Shown here piece by piece: positions 32,099 to 40,300 of a DNA stretch of 52,247 bases (position 1 is its first letter; each line of letters starts with the position of its first letter). The notes beneath the pieces were generated by a model. The model searched no databases, was not told the origin of the DNA, and saw only the letters and a program-made list of their open reading frames with translations. Position numbers and translations under genes: made by a program. Source of the stretch: Acidobacteriota bacterium. Its GTDB lineage: Bacteria; Acidobacteriota; Blastocatellia; Pyrinomonadales; Pyrinomonadaceae. The DNA is taken from contig JAIVJZ010000012.1 in NCBI GenBank assembly GCA_020199775.1, positions 1 to 52,247 of the forward strand, written 5' to 3'.

Positions 32099-33415
32099 AT
32101 GAATCTAAGGACAAAATTATTCGCGGGCGCGTTCGTGCTCGGGCTCGCCGCGCTGTGCTTCAACCACTCCCCGGTCGTCAACTCGCAGACGACTTTCACC
32201 GAAGGCTTCGAGGCGGGCGGCAAGACCTCCTACGCCGCCGCCACCGTGCAACTCACTTCCGGCCAGTGGTATCTGGACGACGCCCTGACGGGCAACCTCT
32301 CCACCGACCGCAAGACCGGCTCCTACTCCGCCCGCATCCGCAACGTCGGGGCGGTGCAGATGAACTTCAACACAGCGAGCGCGGGCACGGTCTCCGTCCA
32401 GCACGCCGTCTTCGGCACGGACGGCGGGAGCAGTTGGGCGCTCTACAAATCGACGAACAACGGCGGCTCGTGGACGCAGGTCGGGACGAGCGTCACCACC
32501 TCTTCCACCTCGCTCGTCAACGTCTCTTTCACGGTCAACTCATCGGTCGCCGTGCGCTTCAAGGTGGTGAAACTCAGCGGCGGCACGAACCGGCTGAACA
32601 TCGATAACATCTCGATCACCGGCTACGCTTCGCCGACGCCCACGCCCACGCCCGTGCTCTCTTCGAGCGTGCACCTGACGATGGGCAACCCGACGAACGC
32701 CACGGCCGATGTTAACCAACCGGCGAACTACCTGATGGAGAAGCCCCAGTACGCGCTCTCCTATCACCGCGACAACGGGCGTGCCAACTGGGTGAGCTGG
32801 CACCTCGACAGCACGTGGATGGGCAGCGCGCCGCGCCAGGACGACTTCCGCGCCGACACGACGCTCCCCGCCGGTTGGTACCGTGTGACGGGGACGGATT
32901 ACAGCGGCTCCGGGTTCGACCGCGGCCACTACTGCCCGTCGGCCGACCGGACGAGCACCGTGGCCGATAACTCCGCGACCTTCCTGATGACCAACATGAT
33001 GCCGCAGGCGCCGGACAACAATCAGGGGCCGTGGGCTGACCTTGAATCTTACGCGCGCACGCTCGTCAACGCGGGCAACGAGTTGTATATCATCATGGGC
33101 GGCGCGGGGCAGGGCGGCACCGGCTCGAACGGAGGCGTCACGATGACCATTGCGAATGGACACGTGCAGGTTCCGGCGCAGACGTGGAAAGTCATGCTCG
33201 TGCAGCCGCAGGGGACGAACGACGTGACGCGTGTGACCACTTCGACGCGCGTCATCGCCGTCGTGATGCCGAACGCGCAGGGCATCAGGACGAACATGTG
33301 GGAGCAGTACCGCGTGAGCGTGGACGAGGTGGAGCAACTGACGGGCTACGATTTCTTCTCGAACGTGCCGACGAGCATTCAGGCGGTCATCGAGTCTGTG
33401 GTCGATAACCAGTAA
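32099..33415 (+). CDS. Secreted DNA/RNA non-specific endonuclease (NUC1, NucA-like)
   Basis: 438 residues. Signal peptide MNLRTKLFAGAFVLGLAALC, then a beta-sandwich (about 30-185, FTEGFEAGGKTSYAAATVQL to RLNIDNISITGY), a short PTPTPTP linker, and a beta-beta-alpha-metal nuclease domain. The signature DRGHYCPSADRT (Asp274, Arg275, Gly276, catalytic His277) is intact, and NNQGPW carries the Mg-binding Asn. The family degrades single- and double-stranded DNA and RNA. The start at 32099 is preferred because the signal peptide begins there and GGAG lies upstream; an in-frame ATG at 32033 would add 22 proline/serine-rich residues. The gene 81 bp downstream encodes a NuiA-type inhibitor, making a self-protected secreted nuclease pair. 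Confidence 0.94.
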   Translation: MNLRTKLFAGAFVLGLAALCFNHSPVVNSQTTFTEGFEAGGKTSYAAATVQLTSGQWYLDDALTGNLSTDRKTGSYSARIRNVGAVQMNFNTASAGTVSVQHAVFGTDGGSSWALYKSTNNGGSWTQVGTSVTTSSTSLVNVSFTVNSSVAVRFKVVKLSGGTNRLNIDNISITGYASPTPTPTPVLSSSVHLTMGNPTNATADVNQPANYLMEKPQYALSYHRDNGRANWVSWHLDSTWMGSAPRQDDFRADTTLPAGWYRVTGTDYSGSGFDRGHYCPSADRTSTVADNSATFLMTNMMPQAPDNNQGPWADLESYARTLVNAGNELYIIMGGAGQGGTGSNGGVTMTIANGHVQVPAQTWKVMLVQPQGTNDVTRVTTSTRVIAVVMPNAQGIRTNMWEQYRVSVDEVEQLTGYDFFSNVPTSIQAVIESVVDNQ

Positions 33416-33496
33416 CGGGAGCTTGAAGCGGGGCGGCCTGTTCGCACACGCGGGCGGGTCGCTTCGCCCTGCCGTGAAAGCAAAGGGGAGACGTGG

Positions 33497-33898
33497 ATGA
33501 AGAGTGACGAACAGTTGTGCGAGGAGTTGAAAGAGGCGACGCGCGGACTGCTTTTCATGAGTGAGTCGGACTACCCGTTTGAAGTGATCAGGTGGGAGGG
33601 GGTAGAAGAGTTGACGCCGGAGCGCCTGCGGAAAACGGCCGGGCAGGACGCGACGGCCGCCGTCGAGGAAAGAACCATCGCGGACTTCTTCCGCGTCGCG
33701 GCGGGCGAACAGGAATGGAAGGGCGAGGCGGAACTCTCGCTGGCGAAGAGGTATCAGTCGTTGGTGCGGTTGCTCGAAGAAAACCTCAGGGGAGTGAGCG
33801 TCTACCGGGTGGGTGAAATAAACGTCGGCGTCTACATCGTAGGCCGGAGCGTCGAAGGGAATTGGGTGGGCGTTTCCACGCGCGTCGTCGAGACTTGA
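33497..33898 (+). CDS. nuiA: Nuclease A inhibitor-like protein (NuiA family)
   Basis: 133 residues, acidic, no signal peptide. It has the NuiA pattern: N-terminal helix, FMSESDYPFEVIRW (residues about 20-33), TPERLRKTAG, and the C-terminal strands VYRVGEINVGVYIVGR. Anabaena NuiA binds NucA, a DRGH-type non-specific nuclease, with very high affinity and blocks its active site. Here the gene lies 81 bp downstream of just such a nuclease and on the same strand, so cytoplasmic protection from not-yet-exported enzyme is the likely role. GGGGAGACGTGG precedes the ATG. Confidence 0.88.
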   Translation: MKSDEQLCEELKEATRGLLFMSESDYPFEVIRWEGVEELTPERLRKTAGQDATAAVEERTIADFFRVAAGEQEWKGEAELSLAKRYQSLVRLLEENLRGVSVYRVGEINVGVYIVGRSVEGNWVGVSTRVVET

Positions 33899-34068
33899 TG
33901 GAAGATGAGTAAGTAGAAGAAGCGTCCGCGGGTGTCTATCAGTCCGAATGTAAGATGTGAAGGCTTGATGTATCTTGTGCGCGGCAACTGATGATGGCGA
34001 GCGTCGGATTGCAAACCAATTCGGATGAAGAGGCTCATCTATCTTTGATGTGAATTGATTTTTATCAA

Positions 34069-35526
34069 GTGTACACTGACAAAAACACCCAGACCGGCCA
34101 GCCTCTCAAGAGACGATGTAATAAGGCTCCGGTGCATCTTCTAAGTCTATCCGCTTTTAGCTCGGCGCTGTTTCTGCCGATCATCGGAAACGGGTTTGTC
34201 CACGATGACTTTGTCTGGCTCTATATTGTTTCTTGCGAGTCGGGTTGGTACGGCCTCACACATCCGATCCAGTTATTTTACACGCCGCTGGCGTGGTTGA
34301 CCTTTAAGGTCGATTGGATGTTGTGGGGGTTGACCCCTTTCCCCATCGCGCTTGAGAATTTGGCTCTCCACATTATCAACACGCTCCTGCTTTACTGGCT
34401 GGCGTTAAGACTATGGCGGTCATACACCGCCGCGTGGTGGGCGGGTTTTGGCTTCGCGCTATTTTATATGGCGAATAGTTGGGCTGTGATGTGGATTGCC
34501 GCGCGCCCACATTTACTGGCGACCCTCTGCTGCCTCGCGGCCGCGCATGCGTCCGTCTCTTACGCACGGCAAGAACGGCGCAGGCGATCAACTTTAGGCG
34601 CAATCATTTTGTGCGTCGCCCTATCGATGCTGGCTAAAGAAATCGGCGTAGCGTCTGTCGCGGTCGTCTTCCTCGTGCTGTTTTATGTAGAGCGTTCACA
34701 GCATTCGAGAGGCCGACGGCGTTCAGACATATCTCTGCCGGCCGCGCTTCTCATTATTTTGTCAGTATATCTGATGTTGCGCGCGAGGGTGGGGGCGGTC
34801 TCTATTCTATCGAATCAGGGTTGGTATCACTATACACTGGAATTTGGAGTGCTTTTCTCCAACCTGCTGGAATACGTGTCCAGAACTTACGTGATAGCCG
34901 GAGTGTTAACCGGCGCAATCGCGTTGTCTCAGTATATGAGAGGCGCGCGACCGCGTCTGAAGGGTGTGACGGTGTACGAAGTCGGATTGAGCGTCGCCCT
35001 TTTCGCCGTCACGCTCGCCCCAATTATTCTGATTCGCGGCCGCTCCGGTCTCTATACTTATTTGCCCGGAATTGGCGCAGCCCTCCTCTTGGGCGCCGTG
35101 GCTCGCGCGCTCTATGCCTCTCAGCCGCGTTCGCCTCATCGAAGATGGGTGAGTTTATTTCCCATCATTTTTGTCGTAGTTGTTTTGAGCATTGCCACCG
35201 TAGGGCAGAGTTTGAAATGGATGAGGATGGCTAAAACAAATATGGCCGTACTTCATCAAATTGCCGCCCTACACCCGCTCGCGACACCCGGCACAAATAT
35301 CACTCTGCGGTATGCGAAGGCTGACCGCCGGCACAGATTTCCTGATGGTTTTGGGACGTGGAGCTTCACCTATGCGGTTAAACTTTTGTATGAAGACCCG
35401 ACATTAAGTGGTGAGGTCGTTCCGCAAGAGTCTCCCACGGAGATTATTCCAAAAAACGGCGAGGTCAATTTCATATATCAGGCAGACGATAGTTACCCGC
35501 AGGTAGTAAAAATTGAGGCGAGATGA
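34069..35526 (+). CDS. Polytopic membrane protein, GT-C glycosyltransferase-like
   Basis: About 485 residues with ten or more hydrophobic segments. NGFVHDDFVWL near residue 40, just after the first membrane helix, resembles the first-loop Asp-containing motif of GT-C enzymes that use polyprenyl-phosphate sugars (ArnT/PMT type). The C-terminal 100 residues form a soluble extracytoplasmic domain. Only a GTG at 34069 is available as an upstream start (a stop lies at 34051), no ribosome site is visible, and a later start is possible. GC content and codon use are visibly lower than in flanking genes (many TTA/ATA/TAT codons), suggesting acquisition from elsewhere. Acceptor and sugar unknown. Confidence 0.65.
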   Translation: MYTDKNTQTGQPLKRRCNKAPVHLLSLSAFSSALFLPIIGNGFVHDDFVWLYIVSCESGWYGLTHPIQLFYTPLAWLTFKVDWMLWGLTPFPIALENLALHIINTLLLYWLALRLWRSYTAAWWAGFGFALFYMANSWAVMWIAARPHLLATLCCLAAAHASVSYARQERRRRSTLGAIILCVALSMLAKEIGVASVAVVFLVLFYVERSQHSRGRRRSDISLPAALLIILSVYLMLRARVGAVSILSNQGWYHYTLEFGVLFSNLLEYVSRTYVIAGVLTGAIALSQYMRGARPRLKGVTVYEVGLSVALFAVTLAPIILIRGRSGLYTYLPGIGAALLLGAVARALYASQPRSPHRRWVSLFPIIFVVVVLSIATVGQSLKWMRMAKTNMAVLHQIAALHPLATPGTNITLRYAKADRRHRFPDGFGTWSFTYAVKLLYEDPTLSGEVVPQESPTEIIPKNGEVNFIYQADDSYPQVVKIEAR

Positions 35527-35682
35527 GACGTTAGTATCGCAGGCATCCGACCCGCGACGAAGTGGCTCGCAGCACAGCAATCTCTCTTCGAAGTTGAATC
35601 GTGACGCGGGTGACGCCGGGCGTTCGGCGGCTCTCCAGCCTAAACGTACAGCGAGTTATCAGCGAGGCGACCGCGGACAGGA

Positions 35683-36570
35683 ATGAAAATATTACTCGTA
35701 TGGATAATCACGTGCCTCATCTGGAGCACCGTGTGGTTGTTCATCAAACTGGGGCTGAGAGATTTGCCTCCCATCAGCTTCGCCGGGATCAGACTCTTAA
35801 TCGCCGTCATCATCTTACTGCCGGTGATAACCGTGCGACGAATCGCGTTGCCGCGTAAGGCGCGCGACCTCTGGTTGATAGCTATCACGGGCTTACTGCT
35901 GTTGGGCTTGAATTACGGGCTGGTGTTCTGGGGAGCGCAATACATTTCTTCCGGTCTGACGGCCGTGCTGCAAGCCGCCACCCCGGCGTTTGGTCTCATC
36001 TTTACAAGCTACTACCTGCCCGACGAACGCATTACTCCCCTGAAATTCTGCGCTCTCCTGATAGGTATCGGAGGGGTCGCCATCATCTTCTCCAATCAGT
36101 TGCAGATTGCCGGATGGCTTGCTCTACTGGGTTGTGCGGCCGTCATCGGCGGCGCGCTCTGTGTGGCTTTTTCCTACGTGCTGGTCAAAGCCTACGGCGG
36201 CCACTTACACCCGATTGTGCTGACGGCTGGACAGATGCTTTGCGGGCTACTCCCTTTGCTCATCTTTGGCTTGGCTCAAGAAGGTAACCCGCTTGAGTTC
36301 CGTTGGACATCTACGGCGACGTTTTCCTTGCTGTACCTCGCGCTGGCCGGCTCGATTGCAGCCTTCGGGTTGAACTACTGGTTACTTCAGCGCATTGATG
36401 CTACAAAAATATTGTTGATGTCAATTGTCGAGCCGCCGCTCGCTATCATGCTGGGAGTAGTGGCGCTCGGTGAAACATTAACGCAGCGGACGCTCTGGGG
36501 AAGCGGCTGTATCTTACTCAGCGTCGGCCTGCTCCTGTCGCGTTCGGGCGCAAGGGCTCAGGCCGGGTGA
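35683..36570 (+). CDS. EamA/DMT superfamily transporter (RhaT-like)
   Basis: 295 residues with ten predicted membrane helices in two EamA halves. Typical features: LIWSTVWLFIKLGLRDLPPI at the start, LQAATPAFGLIFTSYYLPDE ending half 1, and IVEPPLAIMLGVVALGETLT ending half 2. It probably exports a small metabolite or amino acid; the substrate is not predictable. It shares the lower GC content of the GT-C-like gene 156 bp upstream. A 24-bp hairpin lies between it and the convergent gene downstream. Confidence 0.9.
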   Translation: MKILLVWIITCLIWSTVWLFIKLGLRDLPPISFAGIRLLIAVIILLPVITVRRIALPRKARDLWLIAITGLLLLGLNYGLVFWGAQYISSGLTAVLQAATPAFGLIFTSYYLPDERITPLKFCALLIGIGGVAIIFSNQLQIAGWLALLGCAAVIGGALCVAFSYVLVKAYGGHLHPIVLTAGQMLCGLLPLLIFGLAQEGNPLEFRWTSTATFSLLYLALAGSIAAFGLNYWLLQRIDATKILLMSIVEPPLAIMLGVVALGETLTQRTLWGSGCILLSVGLLLSRSGARAQAG

Positions 36571-36664
36571 TTCGGAATAATATGACTTTCAGTTTATCCA
36601 CTAAAACTATCTACCTGAGATAGTCCGATATAGCTGGCGACTACATCATGGGTCGTATTCATAA

Positions 36665-36720
36665 ATACCGGAGAGCCGGGAGGGCGCGATGTATGCCGCG
36701 CCCTCCCGGCTCTCCGGTAT
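36665..36720. terminator. Very long perfect hairpin between convergent genes
   Basis: A 24-bp perfect stem, arms 36665-36688 and 36697-36720, 8-base loop atgtatgc. It serves the EamA gene on the plus strand and the candidate immunity gene on the minus strand. Confidence 0.85.
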
Positions 36721-36761
36721 GTGTCGAACTGGAAGCGTCGAAATGCTTACGCTACCATCTT

Positions 36762-37319
36762 CTAAGGATTCGCGGACTCGCCATATTTTTGGCGATACCA
36801 CTTTTTCAGAGCGTTCTGTATTTCCTCTCGATGCTCCGGCTTTTCAACATACTCGAAATATGCGTATACGCCGTCAACCGGAACCTTCTCCTGCACCTGT
36901 GCGGGCAGGAATTTATAGAAATCAAGGCCGGCGACATCTCCGAGCACGAATAAAGCCACATCACCCACTCTGAGATCCGAATACCTCATCGGCGACATTC
37001 GCGGGTCGGCCATGGGAGTAGTGTCCGTCACCTTCTCGATTAAGCAGGGAATGGCTTTCTCTCCCGTCGCCGTCAACTCGTTGTAGACGGGATCGTTCAC
37101 CGGCTCGTCTTTGAACGGCAACATCTTGATCTCAGTGATGCGGTCGCACGCTTTCCTCACGTCTTTAGCGACCGGCTCTTGAGCGACGACCCGGGTAGGC
37201 TGGGGGGTCGAAGCGCAGGAGAGACACAGACTCAAAGTGGTCACGACAACCAGCAAGATGGAGAGCTTTCGAGTTATAAACCAACTCGACGCGGCACCTC
37301 TTCTTTGATCAGAAAGCAT
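36762..37319 (-). CDS. Small exported protein downstream of the RHS gene, candidate immunity protein
   Basis: 185 residues. The start at 37319 (MLSDQRR) is fixed by GGAGGAGG at 37329-37336, 9 bases upstream; an earlier ATG at 37352 overlaps that site. A hydrophobic segment (19-34) ends in LCLSC, an imperfect lipobox (Cys35), so the protein is exported and perhaps lipid-anchored. The mature part has a HEAT-like look (DPVYNELTATGEKAIPCLIE near 80-100), then LRVGDVALFVLGDVAGLDFYKFLP and a helical end (EHREEIQNALKKWYRQKY). It begins 67 bp after the RHS stop on the same strand, the normal place for an immunity gene. The function is inferred from position, export and size; no named family is recognised. 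Confidence 0.7.
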   Translation of the reverse strand: MLSDQRRGAASSWFITRKLSILLVVVTTLSLCLSCASTPQPTRVVAQEPVAKDVRKACDRITEIKMLPFKDEPVNDPVYNELTATGEKAIPCLIEKVTDTTPMADPRMSPMRYSDLRVGDVALFVLGDVAGLDFYKFLPAQVQEKVPVDGVYAYFEYVEKPEHREEIQNALKKWYRQKYGESANP

Positions 37320-37328
37320 CGGCTGAAA

Positions 37329-37336
37329 CCTCCTCC
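37329..37336 (-). promoter_or_regulatory. Strong ribosome binding site that sets the candidate immunity gene start
   Basis: GGAGGAGG on the minus strand, 9 bases before ATG 37319. Such a strong site between an RHS gene and its downstream partner would favour more immunity protein than effector. Confidence 0.8.
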
Positions 37337-37386
37337 GGTTTAGAGCATCCATGAAAGAACCGAACGTATCCCTACGGTGTCACATC

Positions 37387-40300
37387 TTATGGATGGTAGG
37401 TTACGAAATTAGTCCCACGATCTTCAATCAGGTAGAGCGGCCCCTTGCTGGGCGGGCGATCCTTCGGCGGCTTGCCTTCCGTCACTCGCTTCCTTTCATT
37501 ACCGGAAAAGACCGTGCCCCCGTCAAATGCCATAGTCGGTCTTTGCAGGTGGTGCGCTATCGCCGACGCGATTGACTGCGTCCCGCCGGAGCCGGCGTAG
37601 CAAGCATTGAGTTTGATGTAAGCGTTGGCGCTCAGATTCGTATTCGACAACTGCGACAAGTTGGCTCTGCTCAGGTTGGTATCGTCGCCTTTTTGCTCCC
37701 CGATTAGTAGTTGGTCAAAAGATGCGTGTCCCAGGTATTCGACGCCGTTGAGGGTGCCGTTTTCCTTCAAAGCCCGGGAAAAGTCGTTCACCCCGGAGGC
37801 TCTGACTACTATCACAGTGTTGCCCGCGGCTTCCAGTTCCTGTTTTTTAGTTTCTGCCGCGCGGTCGAAATTTGCGCCTTGATTATGCCCTCCGAGTCCC
37901 GGGTCTCCGACGATGATGAGAATGCGCCCGCCCTGCACGGAGAGGGTGTTATCGTTCGCCATCAACTCCCGGTACCTATCTCCGTTGCCTTCGCGTGCCG
38001 CGGCGGTGGCCTCCATCGCATTGTACTGATGCCGCATCCGTTCGTCATGCTCTTCCTCGGCCCGCGAACTGCCGAATTCCTCATCTTCCGAGCCTGAGCA
38101 CGAGGCGTCGAAACACGACCGCATGCCGCTCGGGTCGGTGAAGCGAAGCGGGTTGTTCGCCACATAAGCGTAGCGATTCCACGTTTGCGGGTTGATGGGG
38201 CTAGCGCTGGGCAACAAAGGATCGATGCCGGTGAACCGCCCCTGCACGTTCGTGAAGTAGCGGGCTTGCGCGTAGTCCATTCCCGTCTCTACGTCTCGTT
38301 CATACCCGGTGAACTTTTGCCTGACCTGATCGCTCACATAACCATGCCCCGGCGTCCGGCCGCCGACGCCCGCTCCGATTTCCTCGCCGAACGGTAAGTA
38401 ATCGTGTCGCTTGACGCCGGCCAGACCGCCGGACAGGTCGGCCACTATGCGAGGCGTGCCGAGTTGGTCGGAGACTAACCATTGCACCCCGGCATTGGGC
38501 GTTGCGATTGTCGGCGCGGACTGGTACGCCTCCACCTCCGTCAGCCGACTGTAAGAAGCCAGTCCCGCGCTCGTCAGCACCCTGATCTTCGTCGTCGTGA
38601 CGGCAGGGAAGGTGAACTTCCGCCACACCTTATTATTCCCCGTGACAGACCCGCCGGGCACCGTCGCCCACGTCGTGCCCGTCCAGTACTGCACCTCGAA
38701 GCCCGTCTGCCCATACAAGCTGAACGTCATCGCTTCTGTCGGCACCGACGGGTTGGCGTAGTCGTCCTGACAAGTGAAGACATCCACCTCGTTGATCGTT
38801 TTGCTGCCGGAGAAGTCCACCTGCAACCAGTCGGGATAGGCGTCCGGTGTCGCATCATTCCAGCCGCCGCCTGCGCCCCAGTTCAGCCCGCGCCGGTCGC
38901 CGTTAATCGTCGAGGCCGCCGTGTAGACGCCGTGTGGGTAAACGGACGAAGCCGTGGCCGTCGCTCCCTGTGAGGCTGCCGCCACGTTGATTCTCGCCGG
39001 GTCAAAGAACAACCCGCTGATGGTGGCGTTGAGTCCCGCCGGCCCCGTGTAGATGACCTTGAGTTTGACGTGCCCGCGCAGATTCCAGACCACATACTGC
39101 CCATTCGAGTAGGACGTCACGTCGCGGCTGTCGAGCAGCGCGTTCGTCGCCGCGTCGAGCACCTCCACGCGCATTGCCCGCACGTTGTTGCCGTCCCAGT
39201 CCAGACAGTAGAGCGCGACCTGATGCTCCTGCCCGTCCGTCAGGTTGACGTCGATGGTGTAGTTGGTCGGGGTGTACCACGTACCGGCGATGCGGTCGGT
39301 GCTACCCGTAGCAGACTTCTGCACGGCGCGCACGTCGGTCGTCGAAGCCGCCCACGTGTGGTACAGGTAGCCGGTGACGCCAACCTGCGCGTAGACCGGA
39401 TAACTGACGCCTTCGCCGGCCAGGTTGTAGCCGTCAGCGCCGTACGCGCCTTTCCAAGTGCCCTGCGTGGTGGAATCGTTCTTGACAAAGGCGGCGGCTG
39501 AACTGCCCCCATTGCCGCCGCCCGTGGCGGTGACGAGCACCTTGCCGTTGCGATAGCCGTACTCTTTCTGCGGCGCGGTCGGCGCGGCGTTGGCTGCGTA
39601 CTCAGCCAGCAACTCGCCGTCGAGGCCGTAAACCTGCCAGACCGTCCCGTCGGGCGTGCTGCGGCGCATGCGCTTCCCGTTGGCATCGTAGGTATAAGTG
39701 CTCGAACTGTTGATGCCGATGGTCGCGTTCGTCATGCGGTTCTCTGCATCATAGGTGCGCGTGCCCGCGCCCGTGTAGCTGTCCGTGGTGAGGTTGCCGG
39801 CAGGGTCGTAACCCATCACGCCCGTCTGCCCTCCCGGCACGTCCAGCCGGTTGGTCGCCGCATCCACCGAGAACTGTTTGTTGTTGATGCCTGCGCCCCA
39901 GGTCTGCGCCGCGTTAATCTGCCGGTTGCCCCACCGGTCGTAGTCGTATGCCTGCGCATACTGCACAGCCCAAGCGACGTTGTTGGTCTCCGTCACCTTC
40001 TTCAGCCGGTTCAGCCCGTCGTACTCGTAGTCTTGATAAAAGAGGCCGTAGGCGCTCACCTGATCGTCGTTCGGGACGTAGTGGTGGGCGCGCAGCACGT
40101 TGCCGTTGTTGTCCTGCCCCTGCGAAGCCCACACGCCGTTATAGTGGCTGTAGTGGTTTTGCAGCATCCCGCGGTTCCAGTTGTCCGCGTCATCGACGGA
40201 GCTGAGGCGCACGTCGTAGAGCTGCCCGCGCGAGTTGTGCCGCTGCTTGTGATAGAGGGGCGTTTGCGTGCCGAACTTCTCGCGGCTCATGCGTCCCGAC

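Noticed and set aside
31685..36720. Miniature inverted-repeat transposable elements as the source of the long hairpins
   Set aside because: The two longest stems share no sequence and show no target-site duplication, so a common mobile origin is not supported.
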